DNA of 64,000 bases from Neurospora tetraspora (lineage: Eukaryota; Ascomycota; Sordariomycetes; Sordariales; Sordariaceae): the NCBI RefSeq assembly GCF_033439725.1, contig NW_026944389.1, positions 3,038,001 through 3,102,000 of the forward strand, given 5' to 3'. Of this stretch, positions 35,486-47,690 are shown piece by piece. The notes beneath the pieces are model-generated. The model did not search any database. It saw only the letters and a list, made by a program, of their open reading frames with translations, and had not been told where the DNA came from. The translations under genes and the position numbers were made by a program. Position 1 is the stretch's first letter; the number at the start of each line of letters is the position of its first letter.

Positions 35486-36240
35486 ATAGAAGGGCGCAGG
35501 CGCGTGTTGACGACTTGATCAGTCGAGGCGCAAATTGATTGAGAGTAAAGAGAATCAGAAGGCAGTCACGACCCTCGTTGATCACTCCGCGAAACAACAT
35601 TTTTGTGGAGAACAGTGAATGGCAGAAAACAGTTTGGACCCACTTGTGCCAAGAGTTGGAGTTCTGCCCTCGGGCGGTGAGAGTACAAGTGCAACGTACC
35701 CCTGGTGTTCAAGGCCCCTCCCCCTTTTTCCTCCTTCCTTTTTCTTCCAAAAGTAAACAAGCCAAGGGACATGGATCTTGTGAATAGCTTCAACTTATAT
35801 GGACATTCGCTGGACCAAGAGACACTGGCCAAAAAGTAGATGACCCTTCGCCTATCACATCTACGATTGTTTCTTCGAGAGGGCAAGTGCTCTCATCTCC
35901 CGCCTGCATACTGCATTTCATTGCTGTCTCTTTCCTTCCTTGCGTATCGTGGTTGCAGCCTGCCCAAGATGGGTCGCTCCTTCCCTCCCAAGGCTGTTCT
36001 TCGAGTGAAGGCCCTTCTCGTGATCAATTATTTCTGGTCATGGGCCAACTTCTTCCATTTCTCTCTCCTCACTTACTGAATGTTCAGTCCTCTCTGTGAA
36101 ACACAAGCTGCTTCGTTATTCATCGTTCTTGTTGGTGTACCTTTTTGGTATCTTGGAGTCGGAGTGCCAGATACTCCATTTTGCCAAATCGCCCAAACAG
36201 GTTATCGCCAATCTTTTCGTCTGCCAGAAGAACTGCCACA
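35486..36240. other. Shared divergent promoter region of trm1 and the SLATT gene
   Basis: The 755-bp interval between two start codons facing away from each other. It has pyrimidine-rich stretches at about 35720-35755 and 35920-36075. No coding region is visible, although the SLATT frame stays open upstream to about 36130. Confidence 0.5.
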
Positions 36241-37325
36241 ATGGCCAGCCCCAAGTACAACAGCCGTGACTCCAACATCCCTCAGATTCCGCCCCAGTCC
36301 CCCGAGTCCGAAGCCTTCGGCGTCGAGAGCATCATCTACAAGTCCGACCGGCCGTCCAACATCCCCATCCCAACCACCAATGCCGGTGTGAACACCAACC
36401 ATGGAAACCGTGCTCCGTCCAACCCAAATCGACCTCCCAGCCGTCCATTCTCAACCTCTACAGCTCCCCATATGAACAACACGGGAAACACCAGTACCTT
36501 TGTCGCCAACAAAAATGGACAACAGCCCTCCGCCTCAAGCCCTCCTAGCCCCATATCTACCCCCTTCCGCACCTCAATCCATCCCAAGCTCCGTTTCTTG
36601 ACACCCTCGGAATGGGCCCGCATCGCTCACAGTATCGGTGGCATCGCGGACCCTTCTTGCGAGTCCAACACCGTTGTCCACCCCACCTGCTGGTACTGGC
36701 CGCCTCGCGGCATGCCCGAGGGCCTTTACCGGGATGTCATCTACCAACGAACCCGGTACATGTACTCGTACCACATCTTCAGCATCATGCGATGGTTCTT
36801 GATGATCCTGCAGATCGTGCTAGGAGCGGTCTTGACGGCTCTGGGGGCATGGGGAGGTAGTGAGGGCGTCGGTACCGGGACGCCAATCACGATCTTGGCG
36901 GCTATAAACACCACAGTTGCTGGGCTGTTGGCGCTCATGCATAATAGTGGGCTTCCGGACCGGCTGAGGATGAACAAGATTGAGTTTGAGCAGGTGGCGG
37001 ATCATCTTAAGGTTTGTTTCTTCCGTCCAACCCGGTCAAGTCATTTTGAGATCCGTCATGTTGGTGAGTGCTAATCAGCCGGCGTGTTGTGGAAAAACAG
37101 GAACTCCTCGACACGGGCATTGTCGAAGTCGGTCAAGGAGTGGATGATGTCCTCAAAAATTGCTTCTCGCGGTTTCACACGGCCAAGGCTACCGTGTGGG
37201 CCAACATGCCTGATGCGTATACGTCGTCGTCTGCCGCCAGCAGGGACAAACCGCAGCTGATCTGCCCGGATCCGACCATCCACCTTCTTGTAAAGCACGA
37301 GCAGGAAGCTGCGGAGAGAGAGTGA
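36241..37325 (+). CDS. Fungal SLATT-domain two-TM membrane protein
   Basis: Exons 36241-37011 and 37101-37325 give 331 residues. Residues 1-115 are Pro/Ser/Asn-rich and probably disordered. From about residue 120 the protein matches the fungal SMODS- and SLOG-associating two-TM effector (SLATT) family: LRFLTPSEWARI, WYWPPRGMPEGLYRDVIYQRTRYMYSYHIFS, then TM1 at about 185-207 (FLMILQIVLGAVLTALGAW) and TM2 at about 215-236 (PITILAAINTTVAGLLALMH), followed by a soluble helical tail (FEQVADHLKELLDTGIVE). Bacterial SLATT proteins are membrane effectors of nucleotide-second-messenger immune systems; the fungal role is not established. Start chosen at 36241 (ACAATGGCC) since upstream in-frame codons look like leader sequence. 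The intron joins DHLK to ELLDTG in phase 0. Confidence 0.85.
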
Positions 37326-38245
37326 AGCCTGTAGAGTCTCGACACTTTAGTGTTTTTAACCGGCTCGTGAATCTGCATGGATGGGTTGTGAGAACATGTT
37401 TTAGGGGGGGTTGGGCTGTTGAGAAACATGGTGGAAGGCTGTTTGAGCAGTCAAGTGTTATTACGTATTGTGGTTCTCTTCTTTTGAGTTGGTCATCTGG
37501 TCAAGTATGAACGTTCATGGGGCCCCATTTTCTGGTGGACAGGAGGTAATAATGCCTATATGAGGTGGACATGGAAGTTGGTATGGAAACACTCGTGGTA
37601 CAACCCTCTTACGACGGATAATTTTGCCAATAGCGAACACTCAGCTACGTATATGGCATATCTTCTGCTTCCAAGTCAATGATAAGATCATCCCTTCGTG
37701 GGAAGGCTAGTCCTGAACTTCACTACCTCTCCCACCCTCCGTCAGCCGCTCCTTCCATCTCATCTCATCCCACCCCCCAAAGTCCGCCTAAACCGTTCCT
37801 TCCTTCAAACTTGGGAGGTTGCTGTTGAACGTACGCAGGCAGGTAGGCAGGGTCATTCAGAGGCATCACCGCAAACAAGGCTGGATGGGATGGATGGAGG
37901 AGGTGGGTGGATGGATGCGTTCATCTGCAGAGACGCTGGGAAGGTGCGCTGTGCGCTTACTTGTAATCAACCACCACCTTATTCCCAAAACGACCCCCTC
38001 CTGGCCGACTGCAACCACAGTGGCGTTCAACGCCTACTTAGGTAGGTAGGCCTGCCGCCGTGTCGCGATATGCTGCACTGTTCGTATAATATGTACTTGG
38101 GTTGGCGACATGCCTCTTGCAAATCATGTTCCCATGTTGAAATACATACAGTTGATGCTAACTAGATTCACGATTGTTGCTGAAAATGTAGTCAAAAGAA
38201 TGAATGGTATTATCCACATCATATAAGAATGTGTGGTTGTTGTAC

Positions 38246-38260
38246 GTAGGTAGGTAGGTA
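38246..38260. repeat. GTAG tetranucleotide repeat
   Basis: GTAGGTAGGTAGGTA, perfect, in the intergenic spacer. A related TAGGTAGGTAGG lies at about 38039-38050. Confidence 0.85.
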
Positions 38261-38772
38261 TTTTCTAAGCATCGGTCGGTCGGTTGGTATCATAAATGCA
38301 ATAGACAAAAAGGGGGCCGTTTGTTGCCTCCAAATCCCAGTTTCCAAGCCCGGTTTCCATGATGTTCTGTTGGGAACCCTTTTCCCTTTTTTTGCCCTTG
38401 TTGCGTCCGTCCAACCATCCCTCTCTATCATGTCAATTACCAACAGCCTGACCGACGAAACGCAAGATAAGGAGCCCTGCCCCTAATATACGGTCACGGT
38501 GTCGGCTGTGTGTTGTTATTGTTACACCTCTCCTTCCGACCCCGGCCCCCCCCCCAAAACTCCTTCTTACTTCCGTTTTGTATATACCGGGCTTCAGAAG
38601 ATCAGAAGATGAAGCCAGACGTAAGCACTATATCCGCCCCGACGCGTCCCGTCCCGCCCGATTCCAATGCCCATCGACCGGAATGCCTTTCCCATTTCCA
38701 TTTTCCATTCGCCTTCCCAGCAGCCTCTCCATTGTGGTAACTCCCCTTTGATACCGATGATCGTCGGTCCAT

Positions 38773-38787
38773 CCGTCCGTCCGTCCG
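38773..38787. repeat. CCGT tetranucleotide repeat
   Basis: Three perfect CCGT units plus a partial unit in intergenic DNA. Confidence 0.8.
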
Positions 38788-39103
38788 GTCATGGATACCA
38801 GGAAGTACGCCATCGTCGCCCAAGTGCCAGATCCAGATCGAACAGACCGTGCTCCTCTCCACTGCGCCAAAATGTCGAATAGTGAATTAAACAGAGTACC
38901 TCCTCATCTTCCAAGAAAGATAAAGCCCGTCGTTACCAGTCAGCTGGTTTGGTATCCCATCATCAAGATGGTACAACAGCTGAATACCCGTGATCAGCGG
39001 ACCGCCAAGCGTGAAAAAGATAATGTAATGATGCATCCAAAAAAATAAAAAAAATACCAGTAAGGATGAAGAACGGGAAAGCGGTTTGTTTCGTTATTCG
39101 CAC

Positions 39104-41215
39104 TCAAAATGCGACACCCACGCTCTGCGGCCGGTGTCCATTCCTATGCTCGGGTATCTTTAGTCCCGTAATCGTTACACATGTCCCGGTATCTCCTTCT
39201 GTCGCTCCTTCTCTTTCACCTTCACCAGCACCTGCACCTGCACCCCTAAAACTGCTGCCATTAACTGCTCCTTCCCCTCCCCCTTGAACTTTGATTGTTG
39301 GTGCAGTAGACTGTGCACCAAAAGCAGCAGACACAGCAAAACTAGCCTCATCAGCGCTCAACACCGGAGTCTGCTTAGGCGTTTGCCCGGGCGTCTGGCG
39401 CACTGGACTGCTGCCTAGCGACCAAGTGGTGGTGGGCACTTCTTCTTCTTCGGATCGCCATGAGGAGAGGGAGGATGTGGATACTGTGTCGCTGTGGTTG
39501 TTGTTATTATGCTTGTTGTCCTGCTGCTGCTGAGCTTGTTGGTATTGGTTGCCCTGCGACGGAGAAAAGCACTGATAATACCCCTCGTTTTCCTTAATCG
39601 GCCTCGGAACATTGGTGATTGAATCCTTGCTTATGCTGTCCTGTCGTTTGCTGTGGCTGTGGTATGTGTCAGTGGGACTGCTGCTGGAGTGGTCGGAAAC
39701 TGTAGAGCCACCACCGCCCGGGAAGAGCCAGTTGGAGACGCGGGAGAAGGACTTCTTCTTTCGGAGGGGTGGGCGGAGAACGAGCGGGAGCGGAGGAGCG
39801 AGGGGGCGATCGAATTCTGAGGTGATGATTCTTTGCGGCGGGGCGGGCCTGGAGGTTCGGCTGCGGGACTCGTTTGCTTTTACGGTTGAGGTGGGAGACG
39901 ATTCCCGGTCTCCATTCGCTGCTTGGTCAAATCCGTGTTGGCCGTACCAGTGGTGGGCGAAGTTGATCATGGGTGGGTGGGAGTTGAACGCTGCCGCCGC
40001 CAAAGCAAGTGTAGTTCCGTCCGGTGTAGCACTTCCACCATTCATAGCTGAGAACATCCCGGGCCCCTGGGGTTGACTGCTCGAGGGCGCAGTTTTCGGT
40101 CTACGCTCGTCGTAGCTGACACGTTCGGCGAAGGATGGTGCAGCAGCTGGAATAGCGGGAACATCGAACATGGGCATTGACTCACTCGCTGTATAGTCTG
40201 TTAGCAAATCAAGCAGTTATTGGGGCAACATTATGTCATACCACTGTAACCGACAGGAGTGCCGGGCCTGCTGCCCTTATATACACTTTGCCGCTCAACA
40301 AGCTCGTCGATCTCAGCCTGCAACTTCTCCTTCTCGAGCATCGCACTTGCTATCCTTTCCAACATGATCTCGGTGCTGGGCGCGGTGTAAGCTCGGGCTC
40401 TGGACTTTGGCGGAATTCCTGGTGGGAACTGGCTATTGGTCGACGATTGTTGGACCTGTCCAACTGCACGACGTGTAAGATGAAACGAGGTGGGATAATC
40501 CACATCATTGGGACCCATGGTTGCACTGCTAATGTCCCACTGCGTGATGTTGCTGTTCTCGACAATATGTGCTGGCGGTGGAGGGGTGATACGGCTTGTG
40601 GTCTCATTCTCGTCGGCGACAAAGTGAGGTAGTAATGGCGAGGCTCGAACGCTCAGCTCGAGGGGGTGAAAAGATGGCGGCCTTGACCTTCTCGGTTGCT
40701 GCTGCTGCTGCTGTTCCTGTTGTTGTAGTTGTGGCTGTGGCTGCGGTAGTAGGCATTGTTGTGAAAGGTGGTCATCAGGACTAGGGAAGTGAAAAGCCGA
40801 CTCGGAATGTACATGACGAAAGTTCGTGGGGGCTGATATTTGCGGCCGTTGTCGTGGGCGAGATGATGATCTCGACAACCACCTTGCCCTAGATCTAGAG
40901 ACGGAACCGCCACGCGAGGACCTAGCCCCTTTGATAGACCTCGACCTTCCCCTCTGACCCTCAAGTGTCTGTTCTAATGGCCTTTCATTTGAGAAGACTA
41001 GATCGGCATACAGAGGCGGAATGAATGGAGGCTGCTGATCCCTCGAGATGACGATGGGTTTTTCAGAGTCTAAGGCAAAGGTCAGTAAAGTTTGATATAT
41101 GGTTTTGATATGTTGACATACGTAAGCTGGACTTATCCCCCCGTCCAAAACATGAGTTCATGGAACGCATCCATAAGGCGCAGGTGTCTGAAAGCATGCT
41201 GCCCAGCGTGCTCAT
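39104..41215 (-). CDS. Unrecognised low-complexity fungal protein
   Basis: I do not recognise this family. Minus-strand exons 41215-41122, 41069-40242 and 40197-39104 give 671 residues with consistent splice phases. Visible features: a short N terminus MSTLGSMLSDTCALW in its own exon; an Arg/Ser-rich segment after about residue 80; a Gln run (LQQQEQQQQQQ) near the middle of exon 2; a short predicted coiled coil MLERIASAMLEKEKLQAEIDELVERQ just before the second intron; and a basic-aromatic motif RKKKSFSRVSNWLFPGG that stands out from the surrounding Ser/Pro-rich sequence and looks conserved in character. No signal peptide or membrane segment. The mixture suggests a disordered scaffold or regulatory protein; that is inference only. 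Confidence 0.75.
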
Positions 41216-43736
41216 TGCTACTATCTAGTAGCGTGGGTGAAGATTACGATAATGAAGGATGGCGGTTAAAATAAAAGAGTAGGACGATGTCGAGAGGGAG
41301 TTTAGGCCATCGAAGCATCAAAAATGGTAAGTGAAGAGACCGACGACCAGCGACCAGGGACCCGAGAAACGAGAACAAAGGAAAGAAAACAACAAGCTAG
41401 GGCAGCAGCATAACGGTGCAGAAGGGGGAGAAAGGGAACAGTGAGAGAGCTCGGGCGCGAACGGCGGAGTATCTCATCTTTATCACAGAATTGAGTGGAA
41501 GTGAGTGTGTGGCATACAGCAACCGCATATGTATGTACACGCAGTGGCCCGGGGAAGATGGCATATGGACCACCCATCCATCCCGTACCACACTAATGCT
41601 CCATGATGCACTGCGGTGGTCGAGGTGCCTTTGCTGGCATTGTTGTCACTACCCACACACCCAGACATACATCCTTGGAGAAGCTGGCTCGTGGCTAGCA
41701 GCCGGAATACTTCCACTTGGCTGAGATGAGGAAAATTACAGCGTGCCATCTTTAGTTGATGGCTTGGGAGTAGGGGAGGCGCTGACGGTTCAGTTGCAGC
41801 AAGACACGATGTGATAGGCTGTTGGGTGTTTCCTCGCCCAACCAGTTGGCGCTTACAGAACTGGGGTCCTGATGATGTAGCGGATGGCGGCGCTACTTCA
41901 GGCTACACACCATGAGGGCTCGCCCACCAGTGGCGTGCCTCCAAAGCTACCGCACCCAAAAGCAGTGTCTCAGATGTTTCTTGGATACCATTCACCACTT
42001 GTGACGGCATTGCCACAGAATTTTCCGAGAGGTCACTCCGTATTCCACTTGGTCAAGACTGAGGGTTGGAGGGAGAACAACGACTTGGCGTTGGTGGGAT
42101 GGGGACATGACCATGTTAGATCCGGCCCATCGTTTAGAGACAAACAGGACCCAAAACAAGCAGCAGAAGAAAGCCAGAGGAAGAGACGAAAGCCACTTGT
42201 TGGTGAAACATGATCCAAAAAAGGAAGAGGTACCAACAGGGGTCTGGCAAGGCGAAACAGCCCCGCGGCCGGCTAACTTGCAGTGATCTCCAAAGAGACG
42301 CGGTGGACTGGGGTCCTTCTGAGGCTCCCGCGATCTTGGTGGATTTGCTAGGATCCGATCTCTGGGTGCAGCTCTGGCCCTCTGCCATACCTGTTGTCGT
42401 GATAAACAAGTCGTGTGCGTATACGAACCCATGGATGCCGTCGGTCCTTGGGAGTTGCTTACGGCGCTAGAATGGCCGTGTTTCAAAAAAGGGCAGTCCC
42501 CAGACCCTTGGGCGTCCATTGTGTGTCCGTCTCGTCGACACGAAAATGATAGGAGCAGAGGTGCTCGTCCAGATGCAAGGGACTGGTGGCACCACACGGG
42601 TAGGGCGTTTCTCCATCAGCGAATGCAAATAATGGATTGGCTTATTTCACCGGAGAGGCAACCCACGAGGTTGGGTGAATTTTCCGTTCGTCTGTTCCCC
42701 TCTCTGCTTCCTTCCAGTGTTGTTATCGTCATACTTTCTTCGTGTGCTGCGGAAACGGCGGGGCCGAGGGGCGAACAAACCACCAGCGTCCAAGCCTCCA
42801 ACGTCAATTCTCACCTCGCTTTTGGAGTGGGGAGCATGGAGAGTGGCCAATGTTGACATGGTGATTTTGATCGTGCAAATATGAATGAGATCAGTTGTTG
42901 GGTTAAGCGCCGAGATGCGCGGATTGCGAAGCACAGACGGGTAATGTCGCTGCTGTGCAAAGACACAATATGCGGTGCGAAGATGTGCTGGAAGAAACCG
43001 TGACCTCAGAGAGGATATGGTGCAGCAGACGACTTGGAAGCGAAAAGAAAGGCAACTCGAACCGAGCAAGGCAAGCAGATTGCGATACTCATGAGACAAG
43101 AATGATACAAGCTTCCCGACGCCGACATCAGCGGAATTATTCTTCGAAGAGAGATCATTGGTCCTCGTTGAAGCGCGTCAGTTTAATGAGATGTGTGATG
43201 GAACTTGGAGAAGGTTGCATCATGAATCCGAGTTTAATTGATGATGGATTACTTACCGTCCAAGCCACCTCATGAGGTTCCCAGTTGTGGCTGGTAAATC
43301 ACCACCTTTCAGTTTCCGTGAGGCTCGATCCTTCTCAGGGTTATAGCCGGCAATCTCACTGATGAAGCGCTGCAGGAGTAGACAAAGACCCGAGCCAGGG
43401 TTAAGCGTGGGATATGCTTTGTACAGTCTTGGCCTGCATGTCATTGGGCCATGGCCACGGATCTCAAAGCAAGGGCCACGGGCCTAGCGCTCACAGCTGC
43501 CGCAATAGGCCTGGTTCTGGCGGTCGGGACGTGTAAAGTACAGATCGCAGCTTTGAATGGGGGTCTACTACTAGTTCCGTCATCCTTTTAGTGCATGGAA
43601 CGGCATCTTTCTATCAACCACCACACACCAAAAATCGCTGCAGCAAGGACGGGAATTGCTGAACCTCGACCCTCCCGGAACACCACAACCGTCACCTCCT
43701 TCCGCCACGACATCGCAATCGTCGGAAGAGACAGAT
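41216..43736. other. Intergenic, divergent upstream regions
   Basis: About 2.5 kb between the unrecognised gene (-) and sec62 (+). Apart from a possible 70-codon minus-strand frame at 42647-42859, I see no coding region. Confidence 0.5.
42647..42859 (-). CDS. Possible small ORF, 70 codons
   Basis: Starts at an ATG in a near-ideal context (AAAATCACCATGTC). The encoded peptide begins MSTLATLHAPHSKSE and is Arg/Gly-rich later on. A GTGAGA donor-like site sits right after codon 15, so this may instead be a first exon whose partners I could not find. No family is recognised. Listed only because of the start context and its isolation. Confidence 0.2.
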   Translation of the reverse strand: MSTLATLHAPHSKSEVRIDVGGLDAGGLFAPRPRRFRSTRRKYDDNNTGRKQRGEQTNGKFTQPRGLPLR

Positions 43737-45080
43737 ATGGAACAGGGTCCTCCTCAACCGGGCCCAGGGCAAATGCCCATGCCGCCTCCTGGCCAGATGC
43801 CCTCGCCCGAGCAAATCCAGGCGATCCAGAGACAGCTTGCCATTGATGCCGAGAAGGCTGGCATGACCGTTCCCGAGTTTGTTGAGCAGCTCAAGAGACA
43901 GCATCAGCAGATGATGATGAGACAAATGCAGATGCAACAACAGATGCAACAACAGCAACAGCAACAAGGAGGAGCACCACCCCAGGAAGATGGCCACCAG
44001 CACCAACACCAGCACCAGCATCAGCAAGGCCCTCCAGCCGGCCAAGCTCGGCCCATTGTTCCCGGCCCTCCCAAGCCCGAAGCCATCGCTCTCGCCAAGT
44101 TCCTCCGCAGCCAGGAGCTCAAGCCCCGTACCGTCATCCTCAATGGCGAACGCAAGGACATGTTTAGAGGTGAGCATATGCGACATCATTGAGACCCCCG
44201 AGTATCCAAATTGCTAACCTGATATCTCACCAGTCAAACGTGCCCTCCGTGCTCTCCAGTCCCCCGCCTACGAGAAGGCTCGCAAGAAGAACCCCGCCCT
44301 CCCCGAGATCACCGACCGCGCGTCCCTCGAGAACACCTTCAAGCTGCTGCCCATGTCCATGCTTGCTCTGCGCGTCACCAAGATCGACCCGCACGAGGGC
44401 CACGACCACGCGCCCACCAAGAAGCCGCACGGCGGCGGCAAGCGCGTCAAGGGTCTGTGGACGGTGCGGATCGAGCCGCAACAGGACGCCGCCGACGACC
44501 TGTACTACGTGTGGCTGTGGGAGGGCAGCCAGGTCATGCGCAAGGTCTACGCGGCGCTCGCACTGCTCGTTATCTTTGCCGTGGTGCTGTACCCTCTGTG
44601 GCCTCTCAAGATGCGCCAGGGCGTCTACTACCTCAGCTGGGGTTTCCTCATGTTCTTGGGTCTGTTCTTTGCCATGGCCATCTTCCGCGTTATTCTGTTC
44701 TGCATCACGTACTTTGTGCTATCGCCAGGATTCTGGCTGTTCCCGAACCTGTGGGAGGACGTCAGTGTCGTGGAGAGCTTCAAGCCTGTCTGGGCTTGGC
44801 ATGATGTGAGTTTTTCTTCTCTGTTGCGCTCAAAAGTGCTTAACTGACAATTGTGAACAACAAACAGCCCAACCCCAAGAAAAAGAAGAAGAGCAAGTCC
44901 AAGACCCCGGCTGGAAGTGCCAAGGCCAATGCTACGTTTGCCGCTACTACCGGCCAACCTGCTCCGGCTACTGCTGTGACCACGGCTACCGACACTCAAG
45001 TTGCTACTGCTACACCTACAGCGGCAGCACAGCGAAACTATGCTGCCCCGAAGGTGGAGGAGCTTGCGGACGATGAGTAG
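43737..45080 (+). CDS. sec62: Sec62, ER protein translocation subunit
   Basis: Subunit of the Sec62/Sec63 complex that helps post-translational import through the Sec61 channel. Exons 43737-44169, 44234-44805 and 44868-45080 give 405 residues. The N-terminal 100 residues are Pro/Gln/His-rich (MPPPGQMPSPEQI, Gln and His-Gln runs). The conserved cytosolic domain begins at about residue 118 (AIALAKFLRSQELKPRTVILNGERKDMFRVKRALRAL). Two membrane segments follow: VYAALALLVIFAVVLYPLWPL (about 249-269) and a longer hydrophobic stretch from YYLSWGFLMFLGL to ITYFVLSPGFWLFPNLW (about 275-318). A Lys-rich tail (PNPKKKKKSKSK) and a Thr/Ala-rich C terminus complete it. The start is the first ATG in frame (GATATGGAACAG). 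Convergent with the alpha/beta hydrolase gene. Confidence 0.95.
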
Positions 45081-45823
45081 GGACTGTTACTTGGTCAGGT
45101 AGCTGCTGTGGAATCTTCCAAAGGGGGAGGGGAGGCCTTTCGTCTCAAACTCGTGACATTCGGCAAAACATGTGCCACGGGGGCCAAACGCGAATGCCGT
45201 CGTGATGGTTAGTTAACCCCAGGCTCTCCTAGTCCTTGGAGGATACGGCAGCGTAATGTGGCGAGGGGAGAACCCCGTTTAAGCGAATGCGTGGGATAGT
45301 TAATTTGATTGGCGTTGTTTTATTATCAATGGTGTTTTTTGGGGGGTAAAAGCCAGTAGAGAGCAGCTTCACTGAAGACACGTAAAAAATGATAGCTGGT
45401 TCAAACAATCCTCTGAGTGGTTCAACAATGAAATGCCCGTGCAGTGCCGCACCATGCCGAAGCTCAAACATATATACCATGAATATTTATATATATCATC
45501 GAGATTGTGGTCTACAACTTGAGACTTCTATCCATTAACTTCCATAACTAAACCATATCCCATGGGCTCTTGTAACCTCTCTACAGGAAGTTCTATCTTC
45601 ACGCCTTTGCTCCCCTCCCTCCCGAAAACTCCTTCAATGCCCTATATCCGCGCATCATACCGGCTGACCATACCAAAATCCCCCAACGCCGCTATATAAA
45701 TACATCCAGAGGGGCAAAGTGGGTAGACAAAAGAAACCCAAAAACGCCGCCGTCTAAGCCAAGCCCAGGCAAAAAGCCATCATCACCATCACCACCCCCT
45801 CAGCCTAACTCATCTGACCTGAC
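45081..45823. other. Intergenic, convergent 3' ends
   Basis: Between sec62 (+) and the alpha/beta hydrolase (-). No coding region seen. Confidence 0.55.
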
Positions 45824-47690
45824 CTAGTTCTCAACCGGCGGCAGAGGCGGCAAAACCCCTTCCTTCCTCATCCTCCGCCCCCACTCCTTCGTCTCCTCCA
45901 TTTCTTTGCGTACAACCTCATTAAACTCCTCCGGATTATCAATATACAAATGATGTCCCGCCCTCCTGATAACCACCACTTTCGCACTCCCATTCTCCCT
46001 CTTCCTCTCTTCTTCCGTTCGGGTCTGGTCAGTCAAAGCCTGCTCCACCCTTTTTCTGATTTTCTCTTCGGCCGCGTAACCGCCGGCAACATCCATCCAG
46101 TCGTTTTCGCCGTAGAGGAAGACTATGGGGAACCCTGCTTCTCTAAGCGGTTTTTGTACTTCTCCAACAGAAGATGACTGGGCAATTATTTGCCGACCAA
46201 CCTCCTGGATGCGGTTGATTACGGGGGACCGAGCAAACGCGCCGGGGGCGAGGAGGTAAGGGAGGACGTACTCGCCCGATCCCTTTTGGCGGAAGAGCGA
46301 GTAGGAGTATGTGTGTAGGACTTCCTTCTCGTCGGGAGGGAGGTGGTTAAACCGGCGAGAGGTCCAGCCGGAGACGAAGCGGGGGCCCAGGGGACCGGTC
46401 ATGCGCACGATGGAGAAGGGGGAGACGTTGGCGTCCCAGAGCCAGGAGACCCAGCCGGGGATGGGACGGCGGGGTGGGGCTGTGTCTTTTTTGGTGTTGG
46501 TTCCGTTGTTGTTGTTGGTTTTGTTGGCGGATGAAGAAGAGTTGGATTTGATCGACGAAGCAACGGCTTTCTTATCCTTGGGATCAGCCTGGATGAACGC
46601 CGTATTGGCGCCGCCCTCGGGCGTTTCGCGGTTGACGATACTCTCCTGATCCTGCGTGAACTCATTCCCATACGCGGACTCCTCCGGTTCCGGCATCGCG
46701 GCGTTGACGGCCCACGGATCCTCGGGGATACCCGCAGGCGAGGCGAGGATCAGCTTGTTGAGACGACCGGGATATTTCAGCGCGTACGAAACGGCGAGGT
46801 AGCCCCCCAATGAATGGCCCATGAGCGTAAAGCGCTCGATCTTGCGGGCTTGCCGCCACTCCTCCAACGCATCAATGAACCATGCCTCGGCCTCGCGGAT
46901 CTTTCCCTGTTGGTCCTTGGCGTGGATCTTGAACGGTGGGCGCGCCGAGTTGCCCATGCCCAACATGTCGAGCGAGTAGAGCTTCCAGCCGGGCACGCGG
47001 CTGAGCGGCTCGTAGTTCTTGTAGAAGAAGCCGAGGCCAGCGCCGTAGCCGTGTAGCATGACGAGAGTGTCGTCGGCTTGTTCGCCGACTCGCTCGATCG
47101 AGAATTCGTTCAGGGCTCGGTCCTTGCCAGAGAGGGGGACCATGGTTTGGCGCCATACTCGGTGGCCGAAGGGGTCGGCGTTGGCGAGGTCAGATAGTTG
47201 GGAGGCTGTTGAGGCGTTGTCGGCGGTGGCTTCGCGGAGGTAGGGGATGAAGCAGAGGACGTTGCGCTCTGCTTGGCGGGGGGTTACGCTGGACCACTGT
47301 GGCGAGTGTTGTGTTAGAAAGAAACGTTCTGTCTCGCAGTTGTAGAAGTAATGTGGCATAGGGAATACCTACCCATTGCTGTGCGGCTTCCTTGTAACCA
47401 AGAGGAAAGAAGGCAGAGCCGGCGCCGCGAGACTTTGAGTCCTTCTCAGCCTTTGTCTGCGTTGCCCGCGACGAGGGAGGAGGAAGAGTGGTGTCGGAAG
47501 CAGACATGGTCGAGGAAGTGGTGGTTGTGGTGCTGGCTGGTCTTTGTTGATATCGACTTCGGCGATAGCCAGATTGTGTATAAGTCGGATCGGGAGAGGA
47601 GGTGGATGTGGTCGAGTTGAAGCGCCCAATGGCGGAGGCGAGCTTCAATTTTTTAGGAAGTGAAATGGCTGTAGGATATGTCTTGAGCAT
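45824..47690 (-). CDS. Alpha/beta hydrolase, CGI-58/Cld1-type
   Basis: Minus-strand exons 47690-47373 and 47296-45824 give 596 residues. The hydrolase fold shows the oxyanion-region HGYGAG (about 188-193), LDMLGMGNSARP, the nucleophile elbow GHSLGG with S268, the loop NDWMD before the acid, and the final His in HHLYIDNPEEF (H554/H555). HHLYID also fits the Hx4D motif noted in the ABHD4/5 group. Yeast Cld1 deacylates cardiolipin in mitochondria and ABHD5 relatives act on phosphatidic or lysophosphatidic acid, so a phospholipid substrate is likely. The N terminus (MLKTYPTAISLPKKLKLASAIGRF) is basic and amphipathic, compatible with mitochondrial targeting. A Ser/Asn/Thr-rich insert lies at about residues 345-380 in the lid. 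Start at 47690 is the first in-frame ATG. Confidence 0.9.

Larger units (their letters stand above)
37326..39103. other. Intergenic, convergent 3' ends
   Basis: Between the SLATT gene (+) and an unrecognised gene (-). No credible CDS. Rich in tetranucleotide runs: GTAGGTAGGTAGGTA at 38246-38260, a TCGGTCGGTCGG run at about 38274-38285, CCGT repeats at 38773-38787, and GGAT-type repeats at about 37880-37917. Confidence 0.55.

Noticed and set aside
37326-39103. CRISPR-like or transposon-like structure in the repeat-rich spacer
   Set aside because: The repeats are simple tetranucleotides; there are no spacers, terminal repeats or transposase frames.
41992-42597. A 201-codon minus-strand frame in the spacer upstream of sec62
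   Set aside because: Cys/Ser/Trp-rich peptide with no domain, overlapped by equal frames on other strands; looks random.
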